Below are positions 13,790-15,729 of a DNA stretch of 15,729 nucleotides, one piece after another (position 1 is the stretch's first letter; the number at the start of each line of letters is the position of its first letter). Below the pieces are notes generated by a model, which was not told where the DNA came from, searched no databases, and saw only the letters and a program-made list of their open reading frames with translations. Source of the DNA: Bacteroidales bacterium UBA3724 (GTDB taxonomy: Bacteria; Bacteroidota; Bacteroidia; Bacteroidales; P3); contig DFHL01000033.1 in assembly GCA_002371315.1 (NCBI GenBank), positions 35,129 through 50,857 of the forward strand. Reading direction: 5' to 3'. Both the position numbers and the translations under genes were made by a program.

Positions 13790-14290
13790 ATGAACAACCC
13801 TCTTGTTAGTCCCGGTTTGGGTGTCATTGTTTGGATGGTCATTGCTTTTGCCATCCTGGCATTTATACTTATGAAATGGGGATGGCCTGTGATCCTCAAG
13901 GCTTTGGACGATCGCGAGAAGACCATCAGCGAGTCGCTGAACGCCGCCGAGCGGGTGCGCGCCGAGATGGCGCAGCTGCAGGCCCACAACGAAGACCTGC
14001 TGAAGGAGGCCAAGGTGCAGCGCGACGAGATGCTGCGCAACGCACGCCTCACCAGTGAGCAGATAATCGAGGAGGCCCGCCAGAAGGCCACCGTCGAGGC
14101 CGACCGCATAGTGGAAAACGCCCGCGAGAACATCAACTATGAGAAGCTGAAAGCGATGCACGACCTGAAGAACCAGATTGCCAACCTCAGCATCGAGATT
14201 GCCGAAAAGCTGATTCGGGAAGAACTGGCAGACCCCAAGCGCGCCAACGACTTTGTGATCAAGCAGATCGAGAATACACACCTCAATTAA
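13790..14290 (+). CDS. atpF: ATP synthase F0 subunit b
   Basis: This is the peripheral stalk subunit that holds F1 against F0. The protein has 166 aa. One N-terminal membrane helix lies at about 10-31 (GLGVIVWMVIAFAILAFILM), followed by KWGWPVILKALDDREKTI, characteristic of the family, and then a long charged helix for dimerisation (about 45-150). The length is normal for a bacterial b subunit. The stop codon is 9 bp before the start of atpH. Confidence 0.95.
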   Translation: MNNPLVSPGLGVIVWMVIAFAILAFILMKWGWPVILKALDDREKTISESLNAAERVRAEMAQLQAHNEDLLKEAKVQRDEMLRNARLTSEQIIEEARQKATVEADRIVENARENINYEKLKAMHDLKNQIANLSIEIAEKLIREELADPKRANDFVIKQIENTHLN

Positions 14291-14299
14291 AAGAATGCT

Positions 14300-14857
14300 G
14301 TGGAAAATTACCGTATCAATTTCAACTATGCCAAAGCGCTCTTCCTGGTAGCGTCGGACACGGGCCAGCTGGATGCCGTCAGCGGTGATATGCGCCTTGT
14401 TGCCGACACTTGTGCCGACAACCGCATCCTGTCTACCGTTTTTGCCAATCCTGTCATTCCCGAACACCGCAAGACGGCTGTGCTGCGCGACCTGTTCGGC
14501 GAGCGGGTGTGCAAGGTGTCGATGATGTTTATGGAATTTATTGTCCGCAAGCGCCGCACCGTCAATCTGCGCGGCATCGCCGACGCTTTCGTCCAGCTGT
14601 ATCGCGACAGCAAAGGTATTGTCCTTTCGCACCTTGTCACCGCCACCCCGGTGGGTGACGACATCAAGGAGGCCGTGTGCCGCAAGGTTGGCGATTTCAC
14701 CAACAAGGAGGTGGAGCTGGTGACCGAGGTGGACCCGTCGATTCTTGGCGGTATGAGCATCACCTTCGACGGCAATATGTACGACGCTCGCCTCAGCACC
14801 GCTGTTGCTGAACTGCGCAAGGAGTTCAGCAAGAATATCTACGAAAGCAAGCTGTAA
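14300..14857 (+). CDS. atpH: ATP synthase F1 subunit delta
   Basis: This is the OSCP-like subunit joining the peripheral stalk to the top of F1. The protein has 185 aa and starts with GTG at 14300; the nearby ATG at 14294 is in another frame. The N-terminal helical domain begins NYRINFNYAKALFLVAS, and the conserved C-terminal element is DPSILGGMSITFDGNMYDAR (145-164). Spacing is 9 bp after atpF and 42 bp before atpA, so it is translated from the operon mRNA. Confidence 0.93.
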   Translation: MENYRINFNYAKALFLVASDTGQLDAVSGDMRLVADTCADNRILSTVFANPVIPEHRKTAVLRDLFGERVCKVSMMFMEFIVRKRRTVNLRGIADAFVQLYRDSKGIVLSHLVTATPVGDDIKEAVCRKVGDFTNKEVELVTEVDPSILGGMSITFDGNMYDARLSTAVAELRKEFSKNIYESKL

Positions 14858-14899
14858 GGCATTGCACTATTGTTAAAATATAAAGAAAAACAGATTTAT

Positions 14900-15729
<830 letters not shown>

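Overview
The window looks like a chromosomal segment of a Bacteroidota member, most likely order Bacteroidales. Several independent signs agree. Almost every recognisable promoter has the Bacteroidetes form TAnnTTTG, in several cases with a TTTG box 19 bp upstream. Start codons sit in A/T-rich leaders without clear Shine-Dalgarno sequences. There is a family S46 dipeptidyl-peptidase, a protein with a type IX secretion (T9SS) C-terminal sorting domain, and a lipobox/TPR-like sensor kinase. The T9SS domain argues for a lineage with that secretion system rather than a typical gut Bacteroides. The core genes are GC-rich with C- or G-ending codons, and the intergenic DNA is AT-rich.

Layout. 1-374 is intergenic with a 12-copy 8-bp tandem array. 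375-2546 encodes a DPP7-type S46 peptidase. 2649-3503 (minus) encodes a SpoU/TrmH-family RNA methyltransferase carrying an in-frame repeat insertion. 3708-3778 is tRNA-Cys(GCA) with its own promoter and terminator. A structured hairpin element follows. Then comes a two-component pair, a membrane-anchored sensor kinase (4035-6140) and a response regulator with a LuxR-like helix-turn-helix (6268-7104), separated by short GTTAAG-type repeats. 7123-8467 is a small accessory patch: a HigB/HigA-like toxin-antitoxin pair (minus), a possible 38-aa ORF and an AT-rich 109-aa unknown protein. 8504-9248 holds a coding remnant and a 187-bp tandem duplication built of palindromes. nadB (9326-10927) encodes L-aspartate oxidase. 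A repeat-containing gap follows, then a secreted FN3/T9SS protein (11604-13259) and the ATP synthase genes atpE-atpF-atpH-atpA, the last cut by the window edge.

Functional links. The ATP synthase genes form the clearest operon, driven by a promoter just after the terminator of the T9SS gene. The kinase and regulator form a signalling pair whose target cannot be read from the window. HigB/HigA is a self-regulated module with a palindromic operator candidate. nadB stands alone and supplies iminoaspartate for NAD synthesis.

The most surprising global feature is that, reading all lines by eye, I found no CATG tetranucleotide anywhere in 15.7 kb, although ATG preceded by G, T or A is common. I see no complete, convincing new defence or mobile system. 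The most unusual material is the repeat biology: the 8-bp array, the in-frame 21-bp repeat, the GTTAAG repeats, the palindromic 187-bp repeat and the 75-bp repeat pair.
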